This document shows positions 32,948 through 42,386 of a stretch of 64,000 nucleotides of DNA, piece by piece (the first letter of the stretch is position 1; each line of letters starts with the position of its first letter). The DNA is from JBQTKD01 sp963703165 (GTDB lineage Bacteria > Actinomycetota > Actinomycetes > Sporichthyales > Sporichthyaceae). Under the pieces are notes generated by a model. It searched no databases. It was not told where the DNA came from and saw only the letters and a list, made by a program, of their open reading frames with translations. Position numbers and translations under genes: made by a program. The stretch spans positions 62,001-126,000 of the forward strand of contig OY969798.1 of NCBI GenBank assembly GCA_963703165.1, read 5' to 3'.

Positions 32948-33394
32948 GTGGAGGACCTGGACCGCCGCATCGTGGACCTGCTGTGCGCCGACGGACGGAT
33001 GAGTTTCACCGACCTCGGCAAGCGCACGGGCCTGTCCACCTCAGCGGCACAGCAGCGCGTGCGACGCCTCGAACAACGAGGCGTCCTGCGCTCGTACACG
33101 GCGGTCGTGGACCATGACGCACTCGGCCTGCCGCTGACGGCCTTCATCTCGATCAAGCCGATGGACATGAGCGCCCCGGACGACGCCCCCGAACGCCTCG
33201 CCGGGATCGCGGCCATCGAGGCCTGCCACAGCGTGGCCGGCGACGAGAACTACATCCTCAAGGTGCGCGTGGCCGGGCCCGGGCAGCTGGAGTCGCTGCT
33301 CGCGGAGATCCGCAGCACCGCCAACGTCACCACCCGGACGACCGTCGTGCTGTCGACGCCGTACGAGAACCGCGCGCCGTCCGCCGAGGCGTGA
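32948..33394 (+). CDS. Lrp/AsnC family transcriptional regulator
   Basis: 148 residues. N-terminal HTH (RRIVDLLCADGRMSFTDLGK, then GLSTSAAQQRVRRLEQRGVL) and C-terminal RAM ligand domain (VAGDENYILKVRVAGPGQLESLLAEIRS). Likely senses an amino acid. Chosen start fits a leaderless promoter; an earlier in-frame GTG at 32939 overlaps that promoter. Confidence 0.9.
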   Translation: MEDLDRRIVDLLCADGRMSFTDLGKRTGLSTSAAQQRVRRLEQRGVLRSYTAVVDHDALGLPLTAFISIKPMDMSAPDDAPERLAGIAAIEACHSVAGDENYILKVRVAGPGQLESLLAEIRSTANVTTRTTVVLSTPYENRAPSAEA

Positions 33395-33396
33395 CC

Positions 33397-33976
33397 TCAG
33401 CCGTTCGTACCTGATCCGTCGGTAGTCGACCGCCCCCACGTCATCCGGCCGATCAACCGGTCGCGGTCGATCAGTTGGTGCTTGAGGACCATTCCGACGT
33501 GCAGAGCGATGACCACGAAGAACGCGATGTGGGCCCCGATGTGCAGGGGGAGCAGATCGTCCTCGCCACCGAGGACGAGGACGATGCCGGTCGCCGGCAT
33601 CACGAAGAGCAGCCCGAGCAGCGCTTTCTCGGTGAGCCCGGCCAACCGCCGCTCGGCGGCCGAAAGCGTCGAGGCCCAGGGCGGTAGACCTCCGATCCGG
33701 CGCCACAGGACCCGTGCCACCGCCAGGCCCATGATCACGACGCCGATGACCAGGTGTGCGGTCAACTTCGCGTTCAGGTCGTCGAGGTAATCGAAGTCCC
33801 CACCGCGGCCAGCGTCCCCGGCCGGACTCACCGCCCCGGCCGCGCCCTCGGCCACGGCCGCCACCGGTGTCGATCAGGTAGCCGAGCGTGAATTGCGCGA
33901 GCAGGGCGAGCACGGTCGCCCAGTGCAAGGTCTTGGTGACGACGCCGTAGCCGTGAGATCCGTTGGCCAGGCGCAC
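33397..33976 (-). pseudogene. Cytochrome b561-like gene with a frameshift
   Basis: The first reading frame begins at the GTG at 33976 (leaderless, TACCCT seven bases upstream) and gives HGYGVVTKTLHWATVLALL, the first heme-binding helix. The rest of the protein (TAHLVIGVVIMGLAVARVLW, then GAHIAFFVVIALHVGM) is in another frame. The total of 580 bases is not a multiple of three. The shift lies in a GC-rich run near 33840-33870. Either a broken gene or a sequencing error in a low-complexity stretch. Intact, it would be a four-helix di-heme membrane protein with the expected His residues. Confidence 0.7.
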
Positions 33977-34145
33977 CCCGTCCAGGGTAGATAACGCGGG
34001 AGATGGGTGCGGGAACCAAACCGAACAGGGCACGTTTTACGTATCCCCGGGTAAACGTGCTCAGTTGTCCAGAATTGACACGTACCGTCCCCCTCAGCGG
34101 GGCAGCACGGCAGCCTGTGCGCAGGCGTGACGAAGGCGAGAACGA

Positions 34146-36470
34146 ATGCGACACCTCCGGGCCGTATGTGGCCTCGCGACGGCGGGGCTGCTGCTCGGGC
34201 TGACGACCACGATGACCGGCGGGACCGCGCGGGCGCAGGCCCCGCTGACCGATCTGGACGCCGTGGCCTCCGATATCATGGAGTTGCCCGACACCCTCAA
34301 GCTCGGCCTCGACCCGGGGATCACGAAGACGCTGGAGGCTTGGCGCGCGACGCCTGCCGGCGCGGCCCAGTACGGGGCCGCCGCGGCGAATCCGAAGGTC
34401 GGCGACACGCGCATGTGGCCGTCGCTGGATCAGGTCCAGAGCTCCGTGTACCTCAAGGAGTACACGCTGCGCGGCGTCGGCAAGAACATCGAGGTGTGGG
34501 TCGCCAGCGGCGCCGGTCCCGACGGAATCATGGGCACCGACTTCCGGGCCGAGGACTGCCGCAACGTCATCAAGAACAGCACCACGATCACCGACGCCCA
34601 GGTGAAGCGCCTGATGAGCGAGTACGACAACAAGATGCTCCCGAAGGAGTCCAAGGCCTTCAGCGTGGCCCCTGCCCGGGACGGGTCGAAGCCGGTCGAG
34701 AACGAGCTGACGAAGGGCCTGTCCTTCACCGGCGCCGGGAACAACGTCGTCACTCTCGTCGACAACGTCAGGGACCCGAACTTCTACGACTTCCCGAAGA
34801 ATCAGACCTACGTCGCCGGCTTCTTCTCCCGGCAGTTCAACGAGTTGACCGACCGCAACATCATGTCGATCGACGCTTACGACTGGGCGCACCGTACCGG
34901 GGTCGACCCGCGCGACGACCAGGATGCCGACGACATCTGCCGGTCCCGCCCGGCACGCCCCAACCAGTACGAGGGTGTCTTCGCCCACGAGTACCAGCAC
35001 CTGCTGCACTACTACACCGACCCGGACGAGGGGAACTTCCTCAACGAGGGCCTGTCGGACTATGCCGAGAGCCTCGTCGGGTACGGGAACACCACCCGCA
35101 CGGTGTTCCAGAAGTCCAACGAGTCCCACCTCACCTGCTTCAACGGCTACGGCACGGTGGGCACCAAGTACAACCCGAACCCGCAGGCCTGCGGCGGGCC
35201 GCAGAACTCGTTGACGATGTGGGGCGACGAGGGCGAAGGCAGCGAGATCCTCGCCGACTACGGCAACGCGTGGTCCTTCCTGCTCTTCGTGCTCGACCGG
35301 TTCGGGCCGCGGGTCCTCGAGGACCTGCACCGGGACAAGAAGTACCAGGGGATCAAGAGCGTGCAGATCGCGCTGGACAAGTACGCCAAGGGCACCAAGG
35401 TCGCGGACGTCCTGCATGACTTCCAGCTCTCCACCCTGCTGGACAAGCTGGTGACCAACGGCAAGGTGACCGGGATCGACCGCAAGCGGATCCTCGCCAA
35501 GAGCCTGAACTCCTCGGTGAACCTGCTGAACCCGGCCGCGTACCTGAAGGGTGGCGTGGCGCCCAACGGCGCCGACTACGTGCCGCTGCGCACGACCGGA
35601 ACCGGGTTCCTGCGCGGCAACCAACTCGAGTCGCTGCGCTTCACCGGCGCCAAGGCGCTGAAGGCCGGGCCGCTGCAGTGGTCGGTGGTTCCGAAGACCC
35701 CGCTGCTGCCGCCGGTGGTCCTGCCGGCGGTCCCGAACACTCCGCCGGTCGACCCGATCGTGGCGCCGGAACTCGGACCGCTGCCGATCGACAAGCCGGC
35801 GCTGTTCTCCGGCAATGACGGGAGCGAGGACGCCTCCGCGGTGTTCTCCACGACCGTGCCGGCCGACGCCCCGACGTTCAGCTACACCTCCTCGCACTCC
35901 ATGGAGGACGGCTTCGACTGGGGCTACACCGTCGTCTCCACCAACGGCGGTAAGACCTGGGAGTCGCTGGTCAACACGAACACCCGCCCGACGACGTCGC
36001 CGGCGCCGGCAGGGAACGCACTCACCGGTTCCTCCGGGATCCCGGTGACGCAGACCTTCGACCTGACCGAGTACGCGGGCAAGAAGGTGCTCATCGGCTT
36101 CCGCTACGTCAGCGACCCGCTGATCAACAACGGCGGCTGGTACGTCAGCGACGTGAAGCTCGGCAACAAAGTCATCTCCGACGGTACGACGCTGAAGGGC
36201 TTCAAGTCCTTCACGCAGATCCGCCCGGTCGCCGTGCCGGCGTTCACCGTGACGCTGGTCGGCATCGACGAGGTCGGCAAGCGGGCCCACGTGCAGCGGA
36301 TCAAGGGCACCTACAACGCGAAGCTGACCTCGGCCCGGCTGAAGGCGTTCGCGAGCTACCCGGTGGTGGTGGCCGTCATCTCGCTCGACGACATCGCGGA
36401 GAAGCTCACCGCGTATGCGCCGTACGTGCTGAACGTGAACGGCGTCATCCAGGAGGGCGGCAAGCTCTAG
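34146..36470 (+). CDS. Large secreted zinc metalloprotease (M6/InhA-like)
   Basis: 774 residues. Signal peptide 1-30; zinc site HEYQH (281-285) with Glu301 in NFLNEGLSDYAES as third ligand; residues 600-700 form an immune-inhibitor-A-like beta domain (GFDWGYTVVSTNGGKTWESL and GWYVSDVKLG). Probably an extracellular protease. Upstream AAGGCGAG precedes the ATG. Ends in a 4-base tail-to-tail overlap with the amidase gene. Confidence 0.85.
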   Translation: MRHLRAVCGLATAGLLLGLTTTMTGGTARAQAPLTDLDAVASDIMELPDTLKLGLDPGITKTLEAWRATPAGAAQYGAAAANPKVGDTRMWPSLDQVQSSVYLKEYTLRGVGKNIEVWVASGAGPDGIMGTDFRAEDCRNVIKNSTTITDAQVKRLMSEYDNKMLPKESKAFSVAPARDGSKPVENELTKGLSFTGAGNNVVTLVDNVRDPNFYDFPKNQTYVAGFFSRQFNELTDRNIMSIDAYDWAHRTGVDPRDDQDADDICRSRPARPNQYEGVFAHEYQHLLHYYTDPDEGNFLNEGLSDYAESLVGYGNTTRTVFQKSNESHLTCFNGYGTVGTKYNPNPQACGGPQNSLTMWGDEGEGSEILADYGNAWSFLLFVLDRFGPRVLEDLHRDKKYQGIKSVQIALDKYAKGTKVADVLHDFQLSTLLDKLVTNGKVTGIDRKRILAKSLNSSVNLLNPAAYLKGGVAPNGADYVPLRTTGTGFLRGNQLESLRFTGAKALKAGPLQWSVVPKTPLLPPVVLPAVPNTPPVDPIVAPELGPLPIDKPALFSGNDGSEDASAVFSTTVPADAPTFSYTSSHSMEDGFDWGYTVVSTNGGKTWESLVNTNTRPTTSPAPAGNALTGSSGIPVTQTFDLTEYAGKKVLIGFRYVSDPLINNGGWYVSDVKLGNKVISDGTTLKGFKSFTQIRPVAVPAFTVTLVGIDEVGKRAHVQRIKGTYNAKLTSARLKAFASYPVVVAVISLDDIAEKLTAYAPYVLNVNGVIQEGGKL

Positions 36471-37081
36471 TCGGGTTTCGCGGGCGGTCCCTCATCCAGG
36501 GCCGCCTGCACATCCCGACGGAACTTCTTCATGTCCACGCTGCCTGGGTCGGGCTTGCGTCGGGTGAATTCCTTGTGGCCGATGCAGCTCCTGGCCGTCC
36601 ATCCGTGGAACTCGCACACCGCGGCGAAGACGAGGACCGTGGCGTCGTAGGCCTCCTCCGACGGCGGCTTGCGGCCGGAGTACATCGTCTCCTGGCCGTA
36701 GAGGAACGAGTTCCCGTCGGTGTCGTCGGGCCCGGGCTTGGGCGGGTAGTCGTCGTAGTCCTCGGCGATCACGGCGTCGCGCACGATGCTCGATCCGCGC
36801 CCGGCGTGATTGGCCCGACCCCACCCGACCAGGTCGACGACACCGTCGTCGCGCATGCCCCACTGGCACAGCGGGCCGGGCAGGGTTCCGTGCCCGTCAC
36901 GCAGGACCCGGTAGGTCGCGCGGTCCGGTGCGTCGTCGCCGGTGTGGTGCAGCAGCACCCCGTGCATCTCGCCCCACTCGCCGGGTCGGTCGTGCTTCGA
37001 CCACCCTTCGTGCTCGCGGTAACGCGCTCCCCAGCGATCCAACTGCGCCAGGAACTCTCGCGCCGTCATCGCCTTCGACAT
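36467..37081 (-). CDS. N-acetylmuramoyl-L-alanine amidase-type protein without signal peptide
   Basis: 204 residues. Amidase_2/PGRP fold: LLHHTG (zinc His45), NHAG at 92, CIGHKEFTRRKPDPG with His169. Such enzymes cut the link between muramic acid and the peptide. No signal peptide, membrane segment or wall-binding repeat, so export would need another route or lysis, as for phage endolysins. No other phage gene is nearby. Confidence 0.82.
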   Translation of the reverse strand: MSKAMTAREFLAQLDRWGARYREHEGWSKHDRPGEWGEMHGVLLHHTGDDAPDRATYRVLRDGHGTLPGPLCQWGMRDDGVVDLVGWGRANHAGRGSSIVRDAVIAEDYDDYPPKPGPDDTDGNSFLYGQETMYSGRKPPSEEAYDATVLVFAAVCEFHGWTARSCIGHKEFTRRKPDPGSVDMKKFRRDVQAALDEGPPAKPD

Positions 37082-37087
37082 CAGCCC

Positions 37088-38146
37088 TCAGCCGCGCGGC
37101 GGCGTGGTTGCGAACTCGCGCATCCCCGCCTCGAAATCCTCCGTGGGCTTCCAACTTAGCTCGGTCTGTGCGCACTCCGAGGCGGCGATGAGGTGTCGGA
37201 CGTCGCCCACGCGATAGGCGCCGGTGATCTCCGGCGGCGGTCCGCCGTAGACGGCCACCAGCGCGCAGGCCAGTTCGCCGATCGTGCGCGGCTGGCCGCT
37301 GCCGATATTGAAGACCCGGCTCGTTCCCGGCGCGATCGACCCGTTCGAACCGGTCGCGCTCAGCGCCGCGAGGTTGGCCCGTGCGACGTCGCGGACGTGC
37401 ACGAAGTCGCGGTACTGCGCGCCGTCCTCGAACACCTGCGGCGCCCGACCCTCGGCCAGGGCGGCCCGGAACGCGGTGGCGGGACCGGCGTATTCGGTGC
37501 TGCGTGAGGTCCGCGGGCCATAGACGTGGTGGTAGCGCAGCACCGCCACCTGCAGTCCCGCCGAGCGGGCTGCCGCACCGGCGAGGTGCTCCTGTGCCAC
37601 CTTCGTGGCGGCGAACACGTTGCACGGTGCGGGCGGGGTGTCCTCGTCCAGCAGTTCAGGTTCGACGTCCGACCCACAGCTCGGACAGCGCGGTTCGAAC
37701 CGGCCGGCGTCCAGATCGGCGGCGGCCCGGGGCGGCGCGGGCATCATGCCGTGCTCGGCGCAGTGGTAGTACCCGTTGCCGTAGACGACGACGGACGAGG
37801 CCAGCACCCAGCGGGTGATCCCGGCACGCGCGGCCTCGGCCAACAGGACGGCGGTCGCGACGCCGTTGGCGCCGACGTACTCGGCGGCGTCGTCCAGGTT
37901 CAGACCCGGGCCGACCATCGCGGCCTGGTGGCAGATCGCCTCGACGCTGCGCAGCGCGGTGCGCACGATCGCGGCGTCGCGGAGATCGCCGTGCACGAAC
38001 TGGACCTCTGACGGCAGGTCAGGTCGGGCGTTGTGTGCCCGGGGGAGCAGAGAGTCGATGACCCGCACCTCGTGACCGGCGCGCAGCAGCGCATCGACCA
38101 CATGGGAGCCGACGAACCCGGCCCCGCCCGTCACCAGAACTCTCAC
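37088..38146 (-). CDS. Extended SDR (NDP-sugar epimerase-like) with zinc-ribbon insert and Tyr-to-Phe change
   Basis: 352 residues. GGAGFVG (7-13) binds NAD(P). The catalytic YxxxK is FAATK here (Phe178, Lys182), so the usual Tyr is replaced. Between residues 126 and 160 an insert carries CAEHG and CPSCG, a probable zinc knuckle (Cys129, His132, Cys154, Cys157). Related actinobacterial proteins act on sugar nucleotides; with Phe in place of Tyr this one may use another residue or only bind. Leaderless: TAAGCT at 38158-38153 on this strand. The start codon of the amidase gene is seven bases downstream of its stop. Confidence 0.82.
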   Translation of the reverse strand: MRVLVTGGAGFVGSHVVDALLRAGHEVRVIDSLLPRAHNARPDLPSEVQFVHGDLRDAAIVRTALRSVEAICHQAAMVGPGLNLDDAAEYVGANGVATAVLLAEAARAGITRWVLASSVVVYGNGYYHCAEHGMMPAPPRAAADLDAGRFEPRCPSCGSDVEPELLDEDTPPAPCNVFAATKVAQEHLAGAAARSAGLQVAVLRYHHVYGPRTSRSTEYAGPATAFRAALAEGRAPQVFEDGAQYRDFVHVRDVARANLAALSATGSNGSIAPGTSRVFNIGSGQPRTIGELACALVAVYGGPPPEITGAYRVGDVRHLIAASECAQTELSWKPTEDFEAGMREFATTPPRG

Positions 38147-38220
38147 CCACGAAGCTTAGGAAAGCGTCCCCCGTCCCCGAGGGATCTTGTCCGCAGCGTT
38201 ATGTCAGTGGGCGCACGGAT

Positions 38221-39630
38221 CTACTGACCCGATGCGGGCGCCAGTGCCTGCCGACGCCACCAGGCCTGGCCGGCTTCGGGCAAGGTTCGGATCGGGTCGT
38301 AGTAGGGGTAGCGGCGATCCAGCGCCTCGGCGTCGGCCAGTTCGATCGCGGTGCGGTAGTTCTTCGTCCACCATGAGGTGCCGCTGACCGCGTCGTACTC
38401 GACGGCCTGGTCCACCCACCGCTTGCCGACGTAGGGGACGTCGACGACCAGGCGAGGGGTGGCGAAGCCCGGCAGCCACCCCATGATCGCGTGCTGCAGC
38501 TCCTGGGCCTGGGCGACGGACAGCCGCCAGTGCTCGGAGCCGGGGATCATGTCGCATTGGTAGAAGTAGTACGGGAGCACGCCGGCGCCGTCGAGCAAGG
38601 CGAAGCACAGGTCCAGCAGTGCCTGCGGGGAGTCGTTGACGCCGGCCAGCAGCACGCCCTGGTTGCGGACGTCGCGCACGCCCGCCTCCAGTAGACCGGC
38701 GACGGCCTGCTTCACCAGCGGGGTCACCGAGGCGGCGGAGTTGGTGTGCGTGTGCACGGCAAGTCCGACGCCGCGGGAGCGAGCGGTGCGCGCCAGGCGC
38801 TCCATGCCGGCCCGCACCTCGTCCTGCAACCAGTGCTGCGGCAGACCGATGACGGCCTTGCTGGCGAGGCGGATGTCGCGGATGTTCTCCAGTTCCAGCA
38901 GAGACGCGACGAAGTCCTCGAGCCGCGGCCACGGCAGATTCGCCACGTCGCCGCCGGAGACGACGACGTCCCGCACCCCGGGGGAGCGGCGCAGGTAGTC
39001 CAGCATCCGGTCCTGGCGGTCGACGGGCTTGAGGCTGAAGCGATGCTTCTCGACGGCCGGCGTCGAGGTGCCGACGAGGTCCATGCGCGTGCAGTGCCCG
39101 CAGTACTGCGGGCAGGTGTTGGTCAGCTCGGCGAGCACCTTGGTCGGGTAGCGATGCGTCAACCCTTCGACGGCCCACATCTCGGACTCGTGCAGCGAGT
39201 CGCGGGTGGCGTAGGGGTGGCTCGGCCAGAGCGGGTCGCGGTCGCTCGCGATCGGCAGCATGTAGCGGCGGACCGGGTCGGCGCAGAAGGCGGCGCTGAG
39301 GCTCCCGGGCCCGCCGGGCGTCGCGGTGGCCATCATGGTGTTCAGCATCTGAGGGGGAAGCAGCATCGGCATCGTCGCGTGCTGTTCCTGGTCCGCGGTC
39401 AGGTCGGCGTAGCAGCTCTCGTCGATGAGGTCGCCGAGGACGGCGTGCAGCTGCGCGATCGACTTCACGCAGTGCGCGCGCTGCCACTGGGCACTCGCCC
39501 AGTCCTCGGCGCTGACCGCGCGCCACCCGGGAAAGCGGGTCCAGTCAGGCTCCGCCAGCTCGGCCCGGCGGTAGCTGTAGGGCTGCTCGCCGGGCTCGCG
39601 CGGGACTCGTGGAGAAATCAGATCTGCCAC
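38221..39630 (-). CDS. kamA: KamA-family radical SAM lysine 2,3-aminomutase
   Basis: 469 residues. Iron-sulphur motif Cys173, Cys177, Cys180 (CPQYCGHC), the KamA SAM-binding region and a PLP-type Lys403 in VPYVGKRW. The reaction would be L-lysine to L-beta-lysine. The PLP motif differs from the GGGGK type of clostridial KamA, and the protein is longer at the N-terminus, so substrate is inferred mainly from the neighbouring kdd-kamD-kamE-kal genes, with which it shares a promoter region. GTG with GGAGGTG five bases upstream. Confidence 0.85.
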   Translation of the reverse strand: MADLISPRVPREPGEQPYSYRRAELAEPDWTRFPGWRAVSAEDWASAQWQRAHCVKSIAQLHAVLGDLIDESCYADLTADQEQHATMPMLLPPQMLNTMMATATPGGPGSLSAAFCADPVRRYMLPIASDRDPLWPSHPYATRDSLHESEMWAVEGLTHRYPTKVLAELTNTCPQYCGHCTRMDLVGTSTPAVEKHRFSLKPVDRQDRMLDYLRRSPGVRDVVVSGGDVANLPWPRLEDFVASLLELENIRDIRLASKAVIGLPQHWLQDEVRAGMERLARTARSRGVGLAVHTHTNSAASVTPLVKQAVAGLLEAGVRDVRNQGVLLAGVNDSPQALLDLCFALLDGAGVLPYYFYQCDMIPGSEHWRLSVAQAQELQHAIMGWLPGFATPRLVVDVPYVGKRWVDQAVEYDAVSGTSWWTKNYRTAIELADAEALDRRYPYYDPIRTLPEAGQAWWRRQALAPASGQ

Positions 39631-39690
39631 CGAACACCTCCGTGACCCGATTATTACCCGTTCAATGTCAGTCTCACGACAAAATCCTTC

Positions 39691-39708
39691 GTCAAGCGTA
39701 CGCTTGAC
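39691..39708 (+). promoter_or_regulatory. 18-bp perfect palindrome in the kamA/kdd divergent promoter
   Basis: GTCAAGCGTACGCTTGAC. It contains TACGCT on each strand, a possible -10 for both directions; the kdd one would start transcription near 39711, kamA has a leader of about 60 bases. Likely operator of a regulator of lysine degradation; the regulator is not in this window. Confidence 0.65.
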
Positions 39709-39720
39709 CAGAGGAATGCG

Positions 39721-40809
39721 ATGGCCGATTGCGGCAGTCGGGAGGTGGCACCGGTGTACCGCCACGGCGGATCCCCGCTCGGCACCCACCGTGTGCTCGA
39801 CGCTGCCCGGGTTCTGCCCCAGGCGGCCTGGCGTCTCGACGACCGGCCGGACCTGTGGAACGACGAGGTCCGCATCGACGTGGCCCGGCTGAATCTGGAC
39901 GCGGCCTCGTTCCGGCAGTTGCGCGAGCACCATCTCGATCCCGATGCGGTCCGTGAGGCGGTCGTCGGGATCGTCGGTTCGCGCGGCAAGATGCACAACC
40001 CGATCACCGGGTCCGGGGGCATGCTGATCGGCTCGGTCGCCGACGTCGGACCGCACTCGCCCCTCGGCCTGCACGTGGGGGACCGGCTCGCCACGCTCGT
40101 GTCGCTGACCCTCACCCCGCTCCGGATCACCGACGGTCTCGCGCGGTGGAGCGGCACAGGGGAGCAGATCCCCGCCACCGGTCACGCGATCCTGTTCGGC
40201 CGTTCGATCGCCGCGGTCCTGCCCGACGATCTGCCTGACGAACTCGCCCTGGCGGTCCTCGACGTCGCCGGTGCCCCGTCATTGACCACCCGGATCGTCG
40301 CCGAGCACGCGAATCCCGCACCGAGCGTCGTGGTGCTCGGTGCCGCGGGGAAGAGCGGATCGCTCGCGCTGGCCGCGGCCCGGCGCGCGGGCGCCGGCCG
40401 GCTGGTCGGAATGGTCCGCGATAACGCCGAGGCGGAGGCACTCGGGGCGTCAGGGCTCGCCGATCACGTCGTCGTCGCGGACGCACAGGACGCGCTTGCG
40501 GTTCTCGACGCCATGAACACCTGCGGGGGGCCGGCGGACATCTGTGTCGTCTGCGTCGATGCCCTCGGCGCCGAGCACGGAGCGGTGCTGGCCACCGCCG
40601 CCGGCGGCACGGTCGTGTTCTTCTCAATGGCCACCTCATTTTCGGCAGCCGCATTGGGTGCAGAAGGGGTGGCCGCAGACGTTCGCATGGTGATCGGCAA
40701 TGGCTACACCCCCGGGCACGCGACCACCGCCCTGGACCTGGTGCGCGCCGATCCCGGGGTGCGTGCCCTCTTCGACCGTCGACTGCGTATCGAGGTGATC
40801 CCCACATGA
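39721..40809 (+). CDS. kdd: L-erythro-3,5-diaminohexanoate dehydrogenase
   Basis: 362 residues. Family hallmark GKMHNPITGSGGMLIG, Rossmann motif VVVLGAAGKSGSLALAAARR. Oxidises 3,5-diaminohexanoate to 5-amino-3-oxohexanoate with NAD(P)+. First gene of kdd-kamD-kamE-kal. AGAGGA sits five bases before the ATG, right after the palindrome. Its stop overlaps kamD by ATGA. Confidence 0.9.
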   Translation: MADCGSREVAPVYRHGGSPLGTHRVLDAARVLPQAAWRLDDRPDLWNDEVRIDVARLNLDAASFRQLREHHLDPDAVREAVVGIVGSRGKMHNPITGSGGMLIGSVADVGPHSPLGLHVGDRLATLVSLTLTPLRITDGLARWSGTGEQIPATGHAILFGRSIAAVLPDDLPDELALAVLDVAGAPSLTTRIVAEHANPAPSVVVLGAAGKSGSLALAAARRAGAGRLVGMVRDNAEAEALGASGLADHVVVADAQDALAVLDAMNTCGGPADICVVCVDALGAEHGAVLATAAGGTVVFFSMATSFSAAALGAEGVAADVRMVIGNGYTPGHATTALDLVRADPGVRALFDRRLRIEVIPT

Positions 40810-42386
40810 GGTTGGACCTGGGCGCCGCTGTCGTTGCCGAGGCTCGAGCGGCCGCGGCGCGCGTCGGTGCGCCCGTGGTGGACCTGGCCCGCACCCACAC
40901 CACGACCTCGATCGAACGCGCCGTTCTACGGCTGGCCGGCCTGACCGGAGCCGACGCCGGTGGTCAGCCCTGGCCGAATCACCTGGTGTCCGCCGTGGCG
41001 GACCAGGTCGGTCTGGCGCACGGTGTCGCGGGCCCGGTGTGGGACGCGCTCGCTCGTGGCCTCGCCCCGGACCTGAACGCACTGGCCGCGGCCGCCGCAC
41101 TGGGCCGCGTGGACTTCCGTGTCCCGGTCGGCGCCGCCGCGACCACTGCGCACGCCGCGGCGCGGTCGGCCGTCGGCCGTGGGCTGGATCGCATCGCGGC
41201 CCGCCGCACCGAGCGCGAGGGCCTGGTGACCACGCTCGGCGACCCGCGGCGACGTCCCTGGATCTATCTGATCGTGGCCACCGGCAACATCCACGAGGAC
41301 ATCCCCCAGGCCCAGGCGGCTGCACGCGAGGGTGCCGACGTGGTCGCGGTGATCCGGTCCACCGGCCAGTCGCTGCTCGACCACGTCCCGGAGGGCGCGA
41401 CCACCGAAGGCTTCGCCGGCACCTACGCGACCGCGGAGAACTTCCGGCTCATGCGGGCCGCCCTCGACGAGGTGTCCCACGAGCTCGGCCGGTACGTGCG
41501 GCTGACCAACTACGCCTCCGGGCTGTGCATGCCCGAGATCGCCACCCTGGCCGGGCTCGAGCGCCTGGACATGATGCTCAACGACTCGATGTACGGGATC
41601 CTCTTCCGCGACATCAACCCGGTCCGGACCTTCACCGACCAACGCTTCGCACGGCGCATCCACGCGCACGCCGGGATCATCATCAACACCGGCGAGGACA
41701 ACTACCTGACGACGGCCGACGCCGTCGAGGCCGCGCACACGGTCACCGTCTCGCAGTTGCTCAACGAGTACTTCGCGAAGGAAGCCGGCCTGGCGGACTG
41801 GCAACTCGGCCTCGGGCACGCCTTCGAGATCGACCCGGACCTGCCCGACTCGTTCCGGCTGGAACTCGCGCACGCCCTGCTCGCGCGCAGCCTGTTCCCG
41901 GACGCGCCGCTGAAGTGGATGCCGCCCACCAAGCACATGACCGGCGACGTGTTCCGCGGCCATCTGCTCGACGGATTCTTCAACCTCGCCGGGGTGCTCA
42001 CCGGCCAGGGGATCCTGCTGGTCGGGATGATGACCGAGGCGGTGCTGACCCCGTTCCTGTCGGACCGGGACAACGCGCTGCGCAACGTCCGCTACGTGCT
42101 CGACGCCGCCGGCAACCTCGGCGAGGACTTCCATCCCGCGCCCGACGGCTTCATCGCCAACCGCGCCCGTACGGTCCTCGGCGAGGCGATCGATCTGCTC
42201 GGACGCATCGAGCGGGACGGTCTGCTCGCCGCGATCGCGACCGGCACCTTCGGCTCCATGAAGCGTCCCGCGGACGGCGGCAAGGGCCGCGACGGCGTGC
42301 TGGCCAAGGCGCCGGACTACTGCAATCCCGCCGACGACCTGCTGGACGCGGCCTTCGGCATCGACGCGAGCCGAGGTGCGGCATGA
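40806..42386 (+). CDS. kamD: Beta-lysine 5,6-aminomutase alpha subunit (KamD)
   Basis: 526 residues. TIM-barrel PLP-and-B12-dependent mutase subunit; YLIVATGNIHEDIPQAQAAA, NYASGLCMPEIATLAGLERL and KWMPPTKHMTGD are conserved blocks of the family. With KamE it shifts the amino group of beta-lysine from C6 to C5 through adenosylcobalamin radicals. Coupled to kdd and to kamE by ATGA overlaps. Confidence 0.92.
   Translation: MRLDLGAAVVAEARAAAARVGAPVVDLARTHTTTSIERAVLRLAGLTGADAGGQPWPNHLVSAVADQVGLAHGVAGPVWDALARGLAPDLNALAAAAALGRVDFRVPVGAAATTAHAAARSAVGRGLDRIAARRTEREGLVTTLGDPRRRPWIYLIVATGNIHEDIPQAQAAAREGADVVAVIRSTGQSLLDHVPEGATTEGFAGTYATAENFRLMRAALDEVSHELGRYVRLTNYASGLCMPEIATLAGLERLDMMLNDSMYGILFRDINPVRTFTDQRFARRIHAHAGIIINTGEDNYLTTADAVEAAHTVTVSQLLNEYFAKEAGLADWQLGLGHAFEIDPDLPDSFRLELAHALLARSLFPDAPLKWMPPTKHMTGDVFRGHLLDGFFNLAGVLTGQGILLVGMMTEAVLTPFLSDRDNALRNVRYVLDAAGNLGEDFHPAPDGFIANRARTVLGEAIDLLGRIERDGLLAAIATGTFGSMKRPADGGKGRDGVLAKAPDYCNPADDLLDAAFGIDASRGAA

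Noticed and set aside
33828..36290. 820-codon frame antisense to the metalloprotease
   Set aside because: Low-complexity Arg/Val/Asp composition; the plus-strand gene has signal peptide and zinc motif.
36467..37081. Amidase as sign of a prophage
   Set aside because: No holin, capsid, terminase or integrase nearby; a single endolysin-like gene is not enough.
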